From contig CAWGGV010000008.1 in the NCBI GenBank assembly GCA_963822255.1, forward strand, positions 1,725,349 to 1,789,348: a DNA stretch of 64,000 bases, given 5' to 3'. Position 1 is the first letter of the stretch. Each line of letters opens with the position of its first letter. This document shows, one piece after another, positions 1 through 8,273 of this stretch. This DNA comes from UBA7803 sp963822255. GTDB taxonomy: Bacteria; Pseudomonadota; Gammaproteobacteria; Pseudomonadales; Azotimanducaceae. The notes below the pieces were generated by a model. That model was not told the DNA's origin. It was given only the letters and a program-made list of their open reading frames with translations, and made no database searches. Made by a program: the position numbers and the translations under genes.

Positions 1-170
1 GCCACCCGTTTGCGGATGATGCCGGCCTCCTCCAGACGTTTGATGCGGCGCCAGCAGGCGTTGTGGCTGAGCCCGACCTTTTCGCCCACCTGGGCGATGG
101 ATGAGGTGGCGTCGACTTGCAGCAGGTGCAATATCTGGCGGTCGATGCGATCGAGCTCTGCGGCGCTCAC
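1..170 (-). CDS. Lrp/AsnC-family transcriptional regulator, N-terminal part (cut by window edge)
   Basis: The minus strand reads from a GTG at 170 through an AsnC-type winged helix-turn-helix: a DRIDRQILHLLQ opening helix, then a recognition region with GLSHNACWRRIKRLEEAGII. This is the classic start of Lrp/AsnC regulators, which bind DNA as dimers or octamers and sense amino acids. Only about 56 residues are present; the ligand-binding RAM domain lies beyond the window. The start is 7 bases past the stop of the ATP-grasp gene, so it is the third gene of a tight operon behind ggt and the ligase. By family habit it may regulate that operon in response to an amino acid or peptide; this is inference. 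Confidence 0.85.
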   Translation of the reverse strand, partial: MSAAELDRIDRQILHLLQVDATSSIAQVGEKVGLSHNACWRRIKRLEEAGIIRKRV

Positions 171-177
171 GTCGACG

Positions 178-1650
178 TCAGGTGCTGGACGGGCCGCGTT
201 TGGCGGCCTCGATCCGGGCCAGCATCACGCCCATGATGTCCCGATAAAGGTCGCTTTTGCGCACCGTGTCCTCGTAGCCGGCATCGATGCTCGGGTTGTC
301 GTTGACCTCGATGACATAGATCCTGCCGTTCACCTGCTTGAGATCGACGCCATACAGCCCCTTGCCGATGAGGTTGGCGGCTTTCAGCGCCGTCTGCACC
401 ACATCCTGGGGCGCGTCCTCCACGGCCATGGTGTCCGCCGTGCCTTCCACCGTGGCGCCGTTGGCATCGCGGCGGACGATCTGCCAGTGACGCCTCGCCA
501 TGTAGTACTTGCTCACGTAGATGGGCCGCCGATCGATGACGCCCACTCGCCAGTCGTAGTCGGTAGGCACGAACTCCTGGGCGACGATCAGCTCGGACTG
601 GACGAGCGCCTCCCGCACCCGGTCGCGCACGTCGGCTTCCTTGTCGACCTTGGTGACGCCGGCCGAGAAGCTGGAGTCGGGCAGCTTCAGCACCACCGGC
701 AGGCCCAGCGCCGGCACCACCTCGTCAACGTTGCCGGCATGAACGATCAATGTCTTCGGGCTCGGCACTTTGTGCCGGGTGAGCAGCTCCGCCAGATACA
801 CCTTGTTGGTGCACTTGAGGATGGAGTCCGGGTCGTCGATCACCACGAGGCCCTCGGCCTGGGCCCGCCGCGCCATGCGGAACGTGTGGTGGTTCACCGC
901 CGTGGTCTCGCGGATGAACAGGGCGTCGAATTCGGCGAGCCGCCCCGCGTCTTCCCGGGTGATCCGCTCCACCCCCATGTCCAGCGCCTCCGCCGCCGAC
1001 TCGAAGCGCGCCAGCGCCCGCTTGTTGGACGGGGGCATGGCTTCCCGCGGGTCGTGCAGGATCGCCAGGTCGTAGCGGGACTGGGGTTTCTTGCGGGCCC
1101 GACGCCGCTTCACCGAGAAGTACTCGGACGCAGCCTGCAGCACGAAGTCGTGCTGGGCTGGCGACAGGTCGTTGGCCCCCAGGGCCTTGATGTGGCGAAT
1201 CTGCCACTCACCCCCTTTGAACAGGAACTCCACCCGCAGCAACGGTGCCTCGAACAGGCTGTACAGGTTCCACGCCAGGTTGTCGAACTTCGGATCGGGT
1301 GTCCGGCCGAACAGCACTTCGAGGGAGAACTGCGACCCCTGCTCGCCTTTCAAGGTCTTCTGGATGGTGTCCTCGAGATCCTCCGACAGCAGCCGCGCCA
1401 CCGGCGTCGACCGCAGATCCTGGATGGTCGCGAGGCTGGGAATGGGATGATGTCCCCTGGCCGCGGCCAGCAGCGACACGTAATACCCGGCGCTCTGGTA
1501 CTTGTGCGACCGGCACAGGTTGAAGACCTTGGCCGCCCGGTTGTCGAAGTATTGCTGATCCGTGAGATAGGACCGGGCGGGTATGACCGCCACCCCCGGG
1601 ATGGAGAGCGGCCAGTCCTTCAGCTCGTTGACCACCAGCAGTATGTTCAT
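178..1650 (-). CDS. RimK-like ATP-grasp ligase with RLAN-type N-terminal domain
   Basis: This 490-residue protein has a C-terminal ATP-grasp fold of the RimK class (carboxylate-amine/thiol ligases that add amino acids such as glutamate). The segment with KCTNKVYLAELL, the LPVVLKLPDSSFSAGV lysine strand and the metal-binding IEVNDNPSID near the end are visible. The first roughly 150 residues begin MNILLVVNELKDWPL and match the domain called RLAN (RimK-like ATP-grasp N-terminal). It starts 3 bases after the ggt stop and is followed 7 bases later by an Lrp regulator. The substrate is unknown. Pairing with a gamma-glutamyltransferase suggests a peptide or glutamyl conjugate that is made and trimmed. 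The family call is firm; the role is inference. Confidence 0.85.
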   Translation of the reverse strand: MNILLVVNELKDWPLSIPGVAVIPARSYLTDQQYFDNRAAKVFNLCRSHKYQSAGYYVSLLAAARGHHPIPSLATIQDLRSTPVARLLSEDLEDTIQKTLKGEQGSQFSLEVLFGRTPDPKFDNLAWNLYSLFEAPLLRVEFLFKGGEWQIRHIKALGANDLSPAQHDFVLQAASEYFSVKRRRARKKPQSRYDLAILHDPREAMPPSNKRALARFESAAEALDMGVERITREDAGRLAEFDALFIRETTAVNHHTFRMARRAQAEGLVVIDDPDSILKCTNKVYLAELLTRHKVPSPKTLIVHAGNVDEVVPALGLPVVLKLPDSSFSAGVTKVDKEADVRDRVREALVQSELIVAQEFVPTDYDWRVGVIDRRPIYVSKYYMARRHWQIVRRDANGATVEGTADTMAVEDAPQDVVQTALKAANLIGKGLYGVDLKQVNGRIYVIEVNDNPSIDAGYEDTVRKSDLYRDIMGVMLARIEAAKRGPSST

Positions 1651-1653
1651 GGC

Positions 1654-3363
1654 TCAGTAGCCGATTGCGCCTCCGTCGGGGACCCTGAGATCCGTACCGC
1701 CCTCGAGCACGTTGCCGTCACCCACCACGATGACCTGCGCGGCGCCCTGGCGGTCACGCTCCTCGAGAGCGTAGCCCATGTCGCGCAGACCGTTCAGGGA
1801 ATCCAGCGAGAAGGCGTTCTCTTCGTAATAAATCTTGTCCGGCAGCCACTGCTGGTGGATGCGCCCGGCGTCCACCGCCGACTGCGCGTTCATGCCGTGA
1901 TCCACCACATTGAGGATCGTCTGCATGACGGTATTGATGATGGTCCGCCCGCCCGGCGTGCCAGTCACCATTGCCAGCTTGCCATCCTTCGCCACCACCG
2001 TGGGGGACATGCTGGAGAGCATGCGCTTGCCCGGCTCAGCCAGATTCGCCGGTGTGCCGATCAACCCCTGATCGTCGGTGAGGCCGGGGCCGGCGTTGAA
2101 GTCGCCCATCTCGTTGTTGAGCAGAAATCCGCCCCCCGGCACCACCACCGCGGAACCGTAGCCCCACTCGAGCGTATAGGTCATCGACACGGCGTTCCTG
2201 TCGGCGTCCACCACCGAAATCTGCGTGGTCTCGTCGCTCTCCACCGGCCAGGTGAACTGATCGGGCTTGGAGACCGAGGCCCGGTCGGGCAGGATGCTGG
2301 CGCGCAGCTCCTGGGCGTAGCTCTTGGATGTCAGCCGTGCCACCGGCTGGTCCGGGTTGAAATCGGGATCACCGAGGTAGCGCGCGCGGTCGGCGTAACC
2401 CCGGCGCATGGCCTCCGCCATCCGGTGCAGGGTCGCCGTGGTGCCGAATCCGAGCTTGCCGACGTCGTATCCTTCGAGGATGTTCATCATCTCCACCACA
2501 ATCGCTCCGCCCGAGCTCGGTGGCGGCATGGAGATGATCTGATAGCCGCGATAGCTGCCCGTCACCGGCTCCCGGCGCTTGGGCTGATAGTCGGCGAGGT
2601 CCTCCAGGGTGATGAGCCCGTGGCCCCGCTTCATCTCATCGACGATGAGCTGTGCCGTGCGCCCTTTGTAGAAGCCGTCGGGGCCCTGATCAGCGATGCG
2701 CTGCAGGGTATCTGCCAGGTCTGGCTGAATGAGCACGTCATCCGGCTGGTACGGCTCGCCATTGTTGCTGAACTGCGCCAGCGACGCCGGATGCTTCTGC
2801 AGCCTCGGCATGGCCTCTTCGAGCGATGCCGCGAGTCCGTGGGTCACGGTGAAGCCCTTGCGCGCGAGCTCGATGGCCGGCTCCACCAGCCGCTTCCACG
2901 GCAGCTTGCCCTGATCCTGCCACGCCATGTACAGCCCCGCGACGGTTCCCGGCACGCCGATGGACCAATGGCTCATGTGATGGCGCTGAAAACTGTACTG
3001 GCCGTTCTCCAGCCACATCTTCGGATTGGACCCGCTGGGCGCAACCTCGCGGAAGTCGTAGGCCATCGGTTTGCCCGACTGCGGTCGGAACACCAGAAAG
3101 CCGCCGCCGCCGATGTTACCGGCGCTGGGGTGGGTCACCGCCAGCGCGAAGGCGGCCGCGACCGCCGCATCCACCGCGCTGCCACCGTCCTTCAGCACAT
3201 CGGCGCCGATTTTCGAGGCGATCGCGTTCTGTGTCGCCACCATCCCGTGGGCGGCAACGACCGGAAGATTGGCGGCGTGAGCAGCCAGCGCCACCCACGC
3301 TGCCAGCGCGGCCAGCAAAAACCGGAACTCAGGTCGCTTCACTCTCCGCCTCGACAATCCCAT
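1654..3363 (-). CDS. ggt: gamma-glutamyltransferase (periplasmic)
   Basis: Gamma-glutamyltransferase hydrolyses or transfers the gamma-glutamyl group of glutathione and related peptides. It is made as a precursor that cleaves itself before a catalytic threonine. Starting at the ATG at 3363 (569 residues) gives a clean signal peptide: RRR, a hydrophobic stretch and an AHA cleavage site near residue 30. A longer open frame upstream has no signal-like start. The small-subunit threonine is Thr379 in DETTQISVVD, and the oxyanion-loop region MPPPSSGG is near residue 280. It is the first gene of an operon with the ATP-grasp ligase (3-base gap) and an Lrp regulator. Length is normal for the family. 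Confidence 0.94.
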   Translation of the reverse strand: MGLSRRRVKRPEFRFLLAALAAWVALAAHAANLPVVAAHGMVATQNAIASKIGADVLKDGGSAVDAAVAAAFALAVTHPSAGNIGGGGFLVFRPQSGKPMAYDFREVAPSGSNPKMWLENGQYSFQRHHMSHWSIGVPGTVAGLYMAWQDQGKLPWKRLVEPAIELARKGFTVTHGLAASLEEAMPRLQKHPASLAQFSNNGEPYQPDDVLIQPDLADTLQRIADQGPDGFYKGRTAQLIVDEMKRGHGLITLEDLADYQPKRREPVTGSYRGYQIISMPPPSSGGAIVVEMMNILEGYDVGKLGFGTTATLHRMAEAMRRGYADRARYLGDPDFNPDQPVARLTSKSYAQELRASILPDRASVSKPDQFTWPVESDETTQISVVDADRNAVSMTYTLEWGYGSAVVVPGGGFLLNNEMGDFNAGPGLTDDQGLIGTPANLAEPGKRMLSSMSPTVVAKDGKLAMVTGTPGGRTIINTVMQTILNVVDHGMNAQSAVDAGRIHQQWLPDKIYYEENAFSLDSLNGLRDMGYALEERDRQGAAQVIVVGDGNVLEGGTDLRVPDGGAIGY

Positions 3364-3458
3364 CGGCAAGCGCCCAATGGTCGTGAACGCCCGAGGTGTT
3401 TGCAAGCGATCATGCCGGCAGCGGCGTAACCGCCGCCGGCCGTGCTGGCGGGCCCGCT

Positions 3459-3737
3459 TCAGTGCAGCGCCAGACCCTCCGCCACCGGCAGGGTGACCCC
3501 CGCGCGGTCCTCGGCCCACTGGCGGCACGCGGCATGAACCGCCAGCCCGCCATAGACGAACCGTTCGCCGTCATGCTGCTGGTAACACTGCATGGTCAAC
3601 TCGCGCACCGCGCGCTCCCGATAGCCGCTCAGGCGCTCAGGCTGCGTGCTGGCACACCCTCCCGCCATCAGCACCGTCGCCAGCACAGCGACAGCGAGCG
3701 CGGGACCTTTCGGGGAGGCAACTGGGAAATCGATCAT
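3459..3737 (-). CDS. small putative lipoprotein
   Basis: A 92-residue protein begins with a hydrophobic signal segment and a lipobox-like LMAGGC, so it is probably lipid-anchored in the envelope. The mature part contains two or three further cysteines and a CYQQHDGERFVYGGLAVH stretch but no domain I recognise. It lies about 95 bases upstream of ggt on the same strand and could share its transcript. The start ATG at 3737 is preceded by GAGA on the minus strand. Function unknown. Confidence 0.7.
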   Translation of the reverse strand: MIDFPVASPKGPALAVAVLATVLMAGGCASTQPERLSGYRERAVRELTMQCYQQHDGERFVYGGLAVHAACRQWAEDRAGVTLPVAEGLALH

Positions 3738-4017
3738 GGTCTCTCATCCTGGTCTGCCTGCCCCTCCCTTCTTCACCGACTGAACGAAATGCCTATTTAG
3801 CCCTAACATAGCAACGCTCATGCCAGCAGCACCGTTACCGGGAAAACCCGTTTGCCAACAAGGTATTGAAAGAAATCGACGCGTCTGCCGGGGCACCAGC
3901 AGGTGGCGGCACAGCGCGAAATCCGGGCAGCCGGGCCACCTCCGCGGCACCAACCGGTGCGCACCGGTGCGGGGGCGGTTTAGACTCCGGGGCTTCGCAA
4001 CCACCGGAACGGGCGAA

Positions 4018-4944
4018 GTGAGCAGCGGCGCCGACTGGTACGACTACCTGCTGGACACCCTCGAGGTGGAAGAGAGCCACGGGCCGATCCACAACGCCGT
4101 CCCGCTGCGCGAGTCGGAGACCGTGACCCCGGAGATCATCCGCCACTACTTCAGCAGCGGCCAATACCCGTATGCGCAGCGCTACGGCATTCGCGATTAC
4201 TACCGGGAAAAGCTGGCACTGCAGATCGAGCTGGTGAAGCTGCAGAACTGGGTGAAGGAGACCGGCCGCAAGGTGGTGCTGCTGTTCGAAGGCCGCGACG
4301 CGGCGGGCAAGGGCAGCACCATCAAGCGTCTCATGGAGAACCTGAACCCCCGCGGCGCCCGGGTGGTGGCACTGGAGAAGCCCACCGAAGTGGAGCGGGG
4401 CCAGTGGTACTTCCAGCGCTACACCGATCACCTGCCCTCGGCGGGTGAGATGGTGTTCTTCGACCGCTCCTGGTACAACCGCGCCGGCGTCGAGCGGGTG
4501 ATGGGCTTCTGCACCGAGGGAGAGTACGGGGAGTTCACCCGCCAGGCCCCGGTGTTCGAGAAGATGCTGGTCGGCAGCGGCATCGAGCTGATCAAGATCT
4601 ATCTGTCGGTGAGCCGCGAAGAACAGGCACGGCGCTTCCACGAGCGTGAGAGCAATCCTCTGAAGCAGTGGAAGCTCTCCGCCGTGGACCGTGAAGCCCA
4701 GCGCCGCTGGGATGCCTACACCAGCGCCAAGGAAGCCGCCTTCCGCCTCACCGACAGCGCGGAAGCGCCATGGACCATCGTCAAGGCCGAGGACAAGCTG
4801 CGAGCGCGGCTGAACACCATGCGGCTGGTGCTCGACTGGTTCGACTATGCCGGCAAGGATCCCCAGGCGGCCCGCGCGCCGGACCCGTTGATCGTCGCGC
4901 CTGCGCGGCTGGTGTTCGGCGACCCCGTCCCCGTCACCCCTTGA
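4018..4944 (+). CDS. ppk2: polyphosphate kinase 2 (PPK2 family)
   Basis: PPK2 enzymes move phosphate between polyphosphate and nucleotides. From the GTG at 4018 the protein is 308 residues, the usual one-domain PPK2 length. The frame stays open further upstream, but those residues look non-coding and lack family similarity. Walker A is FEGRDAAGKGST (about residues 90-101), Walker B is VFFDRSWYNRAG, and the lid region with SREEQARRFHERESNP follows, as in class I PPK2. Class I members generally favour making GTP or ATP from diphosphates with polyP; the exact direction cannot be read. It is monocistronic in appearance, with the DUF6249-like gene starting 73 bases later. Confidence 0.93.
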   Translation: MSSGADWYDYLLDTLEVEESHGPIHNAVPLRESETVTPEIIRHYFSSGQYPYAQRYGIRDYYREKLALQIELVKLQNWVKETGRKVVLLFEGRDAAGKGSTIKRLMENLNPRGARVVALEKPTEVERGQWYFQRYTDHLPSAGEMVFFDRSWYNRAGVERVMGFCTEGEYGEFTRQAPVFEKMLVGSGIELIKIYLSVSREEQARRFHERESNPLKQWKLSAVDREAQRRWDAYTSAKEAAFRLTDSAEAPWTIVKAEDKLRARLNTMRLVLDWFDYAGKDPQAARAPDPLIVAPARLVFGDPVPVTP

Positions 4945-5017
4945 GCCTCCGGCCGATGCAACCGTTTACCGCATTCCGGGTATCTACTCCCCCGTCGTCC
5001 CTTGCAAGGAATCCCTG

Positions 5018-5362
5018 GTGGCAGTCCCCATCACTCTTTTCATCGTCATCGGCGTGGTGTTGTGCGCGTACTACTACTTTCGCTACCGGGCCCGCCAGGA
5101 CGTTCAGCACACCGTCCGGCTGGCCGTCGAGCGTGGCGCGGAGCTGACGCCCGAGGTTCTGGAAGCGTTCAGCGCCGAGCTCACGCCGTCTGCCCTGGGG
5201 GATCTGCGCAAGGGCGTGCTCTGGCTCGCCCTTGCCGCCGCCTTGGGGTTGATGTCCTGGGCCATCGACGAGCGTGATCTGCTCGGCATCGGCGGCTTCC
5301 CGCTGATGCTGGGAATCGCCTACCTGGCGTTGTGGCTGTTCCTTCCCCGGAAAGGGCCCTGA
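5018..5362 (+). CDS. DUF6249-like inner-membrane protein
   Basis: This 114-residue protein has an N-terminal membrane helix (about 4-20), a charged middle segment with AVERGAELTPEVLEAF, and two further hydrophobic helices (about 68-84 and 92-108) ending in a basic tail. The layout matches small DUF6249-type proteins often found beside ECF sigma factor genes. The start is GTG at 5018. Its 3' end overlaps the start of the sigma factor by about 30 bases, so the two are translationally coupled. It may be part of the sensing arm of that ECF circuit; this is inference. Confidence 0.75.
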   Translation: MAVPITLFIVIGVVLCAYYYFRYRARQDVQHTVRLAVERGAELTPEVLEAFSAELTPSALGDLRKGVLWLALAAALGLMSWAIDERDLLGIGGFPLMLGIAYLALWLFLPRKGP

Positions 5363-5925
5363 ACGGGGGCCGTACCCCGGGCAGCGACGAAGCCCTCGCA
5401 GCCGAGGCCGCCGCCCTTGGCGACGTCGGCGCGTTCGAGGTGCTGATGCGCCGCCACGAGCGGCGGATCTTTTATCTGCATCGCCGGTTCACCGGTAACG
5501 CGGCCGTGGCGGAGGAACTGTGCCAGGAGACGTTCCTGCGCGCCTGGCAGAAGCTCGCTACGTTCGAAGGCCGGGGAGCCTTCGGCGGCTGGCTGACGCG
5601 GCTCGCCTACAACGTCTTCCTCCAGTACCGGCGGCGGCAGGGGGTTCACGACGAGGCGGAGCCGCTCGATGGGGCGGGCGATGATCGCGGCGGGCGGACG
5701 CCGCTCAGCGCTTTGGGGTCCGCGGGCGACGAGCGGGACCTCGAGCGTCTGCTCGCCGTGGTGACCGCCGAGGAGCAGCGCCTGCTGGTGCTCAGCTATG
5801 CGGGAGGCTTGAGCGCGTCGGAAATCGGCGACATGCTCGGCACTTCGCCCGGCACGGTGAAGTCACGGATTCATCGGGCGAAGGAGAAGATCCGCCGTCA
5901 CTTCCACATCGAGGTCAAGGCATGA
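5332..5925 (+). CDS. ECF-family RNA polymerase sigma factor
   Basis: This 197-residue extracytoplasmic-function sigma factor has a region 2 from about residue 30 to 100 (FEVLMRRHERRIFYLHRRF, then EELCQETFLRAWQKLATF). A Gly/Asp-rich linker follows. Region 4 is at about 135-190 (LLVLSYAGGLSASEIGDMLG, then GTVKSRIHRAKEKIRRH). The only plausible start is a GTG at 5332 inside the preceding gene. Its stop overlaps the start of the next gene in ATGA, the usual arrangement for sigma and anti-sigma pairs. No target promoter was identified in the window. Confidence 0.92.
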   Translation: MAVPSPERALNGGRTPGSDEALAAEAAALGDVGAFEVLMRRHERRIFYLHRRFTGNAAVAEELCQETFLRAWQKLATFEGRGAFGGWLTRLAYNVFLQYRRRQGVHDEAEPLDGAGDDRGGRTPLSALGSAGDERDLERLLAVVTAEEQRLLVLSYAGGLSASEIGDMLGTSPGTVKSRIHRAKEKIRRHFHIEVKA

Positions 5926-6257
5926 ACGAGCGCGATCCGATGGACGAGCTGCTGCGGCAGGCATTCGACGCCGATCAGGCACGCATGTTCGCGCCGCCCA
6001 TCGCGGCGCCGCGCATCGCGGCCCGCGTCGCCGCACAGCTCCGTGCGCGGCAACGGGTGCGGCTGGCGGTGCTCGGCAGCGCAACCCTGGCGGGGCTGTT
6101 GATGCTCGCGCTGTCGCTGCAGCCAGCGATCGCCACGTTGCTGGCGGCCCTGCCTGCGAACCTGGCCGTGGACTGGAGCGCGAACGGCCTCACCCTGGCT
6201 GCCGTCACGATCGCGGGTGCGGCCTGGCTGATGACGATGGACGGCGGGGCCGGCTGA
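5922..6257 (+). CDS. putative membrane anti-sigma factor
   Basis: A 111-residue protein overlaps the ECF sigma gene by four bases (ATGA). It has a short cytoplasmic N-terminal helix (DPMDELLRQAFDADQARMF), a basic stretch and two hydrophobic segments (about 48-70 and 88-105). No zinc-binding HxxxCxxC motif is present, so it is not a classical ZAS anti-sigma. Position and topology nevertheless support control of the sigma factor at the membrane. Sequence identity to a named family was not recognised. Confidence 0.65.
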   Translation: MNERDPMDELLRQAFDADQARMFAPPIAAPRIAARVAAQLRARQRVRLAVLGSATLAGLLMLALSLQPAIATLLAALPANLAVDWSANGLTLAAVTIAGAAWLMTMDGGAG

Positions 6258-6339
6258 GGCTGCGCGCGGTTCCGCGCGCCGCCGATGAGCGGCGGCAACA
6301 GTCACGGTACACTCGCAGCTTTCGGCTTGCGGAAGGATC

Positions 6340-7593
6340 GTGATTCGACGAACGCTGCCATCAGGACATTCCGGCCCCGCGGCGCTCCTGGCGTGCTTCG
6401 CGCTCTTCCTCATTGCCGCCGCGCAGCCGGTGTCGGCCGCCAGCAACGAGCGCCCGCGGGACCTCGGCATCATCGTCGGAACCTTCCCCACCGGCCCCAA
6501 CGACGCCATCACCGACGTCAAAGGCGTACGCGTCGGCCACTCCACCATCATTCAGGGTGACGACATCCGCACCGGCGTGACCGCGGTGATCCCGGCCGAC
6601 GGCGACCTCTACGACCGGCCGGTGCCGGGCTGGATTCGTGCGGCCAACGGCTACGGTAAGCTCGTCGGCGCCACCCAGGTGCGCGAGCTGGGTGAAATCG
6701 AGACGCCTATCCTGCTCACCTGCACCATGTGCGTCTGGCGCGCTGCTCAGGGGCTGGTGTCGTGGATGGAAGATCAGCCCGGCATGGGCGAGCACACCTT
6801 CAATCCGGTGGTGGCGGAGACCGACGACTCCCGGGTCGACAACATGTGGGCGGACCCGGTGGGGCTGAACAACGTCTACCAGGCTCTGAACGAGGCTACC
6901 GACGGGCCGGTGCTGGAAGGCAGCATCGGCGCCGGCACCGGCACCCAGGCGTTCGGCTGGAAGGGCGGTATCGGCACCAGCTCCCGGCATCTGCCGGAAA
7001 GCCTGGGCGGCTGGACCGTGGGCGTGCTGGTGCAAACCAACTTCGACGGCAACCTCAGCATCAACGCGGCGCCGGTCGGGCGCGAGCTGGGGCACTATTC
7101 GTATCAGCAAGCCCTCGGTCAGGCGTACCGCGGCATCACCGGCCATGGGCCCGCCGCGGAAGACGCGTCTTCGGGTCCTCAGGGCGGCTCGGTGATCATC
7201 GTCCTGGCCACCGACGCGCCGCTCACCTCCCGGAACCTGCGCCGCCTGTCCGAGCGCGCCGTGATGGGCCTTGCGCGCACCGGGTCGTTCGCTCACAACG
7301 GCTCCGGCGACTATGTCATCGCCTTCTCCAACAATCCCAAGGCGCGCCGCCCGCGCCTGGCTGAAGGCCCGGTGGAAATCGCCACCCTCGTCAACGCCGC
7401 CATGTCGCCGCTGTTCGCCGCCACCGTGGAAGCCACCGAGGAGGCGATCTACAACGCCCTGTTTGCGGCCACGGCCGTCACCAGCAGCCGCGGCACCTTG
7501 CAGGCCATTCCCCACGACGAGGTGCTGCGGATCCTGCGCAAGTACGACAGCCTGTATTGGGACACCCACCTGCCCCCCGGACGGATAGACTGA
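6340..7593 (+). CDS. secreted P1-family (DmpA/BapA) aminopeptidase
   Basis: This is a self-processing N-terminal nucleophile peptidase of family P1, which removes N-terminal L- or D-residues or beta-amino acids. Its 417 residues open with a signal peptide (hydrophobic 14-30, VSAAS cleavage). The body carries GVRVGHSTI and the GSIGAGTGTQAFGWKGGIGT glycine-rich loop (about 194-213). The processing site is Gly-Ser in GGSVIIVLATDAPL, making Ser284 the likely nucleophile. The start is GTG at 6340. Two bases separate it from the AhpD-like gene, so the two are probably co-transcribed. Confidence 0.9.
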   Translation: MIRRTLPSGHSGPAALLACFALFLIAAAQPVSAASNERPRDLGIIVGTFPTGPNDAITDVKGVRVGHSTIIQGDDIRTGVTAVIPADGDLYDRPVPGWIRAANGYGKLVGATQVRELGEIETPILLTCTMCVWRAAQGLVSWMEDQPGMGEHTFNPVVAETDDSRVDNMWADPVGLNNVYQALNEATDGPVLEGSIGAGTGTQAFGWKGGIGTSSRHLPESLGGWTVGVLVQTNFDGNLSINAAPVGRELGHYSYQQALGQAYRGITGHGPAAEDASSGPQGGSVIIVLATDAPLTSRNLRRLSERAVMGLARTGSFAHNGSGDYVIAFSNNPKARRPRLAEGPVEIATLVNAAMSPLFAATVEATEEAIYNALFAATAVTSSRGTLQAIPHDEVLRILRKYDSLYWDTHLPPGRID

Positions 7594-7594
7594 C

Positions 7595-8179
7595 GTGATG
7601 AAACCACCGAGCCGCTTCCCCGTACCCGACCTGGCCGATCTTCCGGAGGATGTGCGTGCACGGATCGAAGCCGTGCACGAGAAGGCCGGCTTCGTGCCCA
7701 ACGTGTTCCTGGCGCTGGCACACCGGCCCGATGAGTTCCGCGCCTTCTTCGCCTACCACGATGCCCTCATGGAGCGCGACAGCGGGCTTTCCAAAGCCGA
7801 GCGCGAGATGATCGTGGTCGCCACCAGCGCCGCCAACGACTGCACCTACTGCGTCGTCGCCCACGGCGCGATCCTGCGCATCCAGGCGAAGGCGCCGCGG
7901 CTCGCCGATCAGCTCGCCGCCAACTACCGGAGCGCGGAGATCACCCCGCGGCAACGCCGGATGCTGGATTTCGCGGTGAAGCTGGCCGTCGCTCCGCAGA
8001 CAGTGGAGGAGGCGGATCTCCAAGGGCTCCGGCAGGCTGGCTTCGCTGCCGAGGACATCTGGGACATCGGCGCCGTCACGGCCCTGTTCGCGCTATCGAA
8101 CCGCATGGCCCACCTCACCGACATGTCGCCGAATGAGGAGTTCTACCTGATGGGGCGGGTGCCGCGGCAGCGCCGCTGA
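7595..8179 (+). CDS. AhpD-like peroxidase-related (carboxymuconolactone decarboxylase-fold) protein
   Basis: This 194-residue protein belongs to the uncharacterised peroxidase-related group of the CMD/AhpD superfamily. The redox motif is visible in NDCTYCVVAHGAI (Cys-x-x-Cys with the following His, about residues 85-92), preceded by LSKAEREMIVVATS. AhpD relatives use the two cysteines for thiol-dependent peroxide reduction. The start may be GTG at 7595 or ATG at 7598. It follows the P1 peptidase by two bases and precedes an esterase gene. Confidence 0.88.
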   Translation: MMKPPSRFPVPDLADLPEDVRARIEAVHEKAGFVPNVFLALAHRPDEFRAFFAYHDALMERDSGLSKAEREMIVVATSAANDCTYCVVAHGAILRIQAKAPRLADQLAANYRSAEITPRQRRMLDFAVKLAVAPQTVEEADLQGLRQAGFAAEDIWDIGAVTALFALSNRMAHLTDMSPNEEFYLMGRVPRQRR

Positions 8180-8273
8180 CGCGGCGGCAGGAAGCCGCCC
8201 GCCTTCCGCCGCCCACGGCCGTGGGTTATGGTTGCCGTCCCGACTGCGAGCCCTACCGGGAGGAGATCGACGG

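Noticed and set aside
10..3429. A 1139-residue open frame on the plus strand
   Set aside because: It lies antisense to the ggt and ATP-grasp genes, which have clear motifs. Its His/Arg/Gly-rich translation is a GC-rich shadow.
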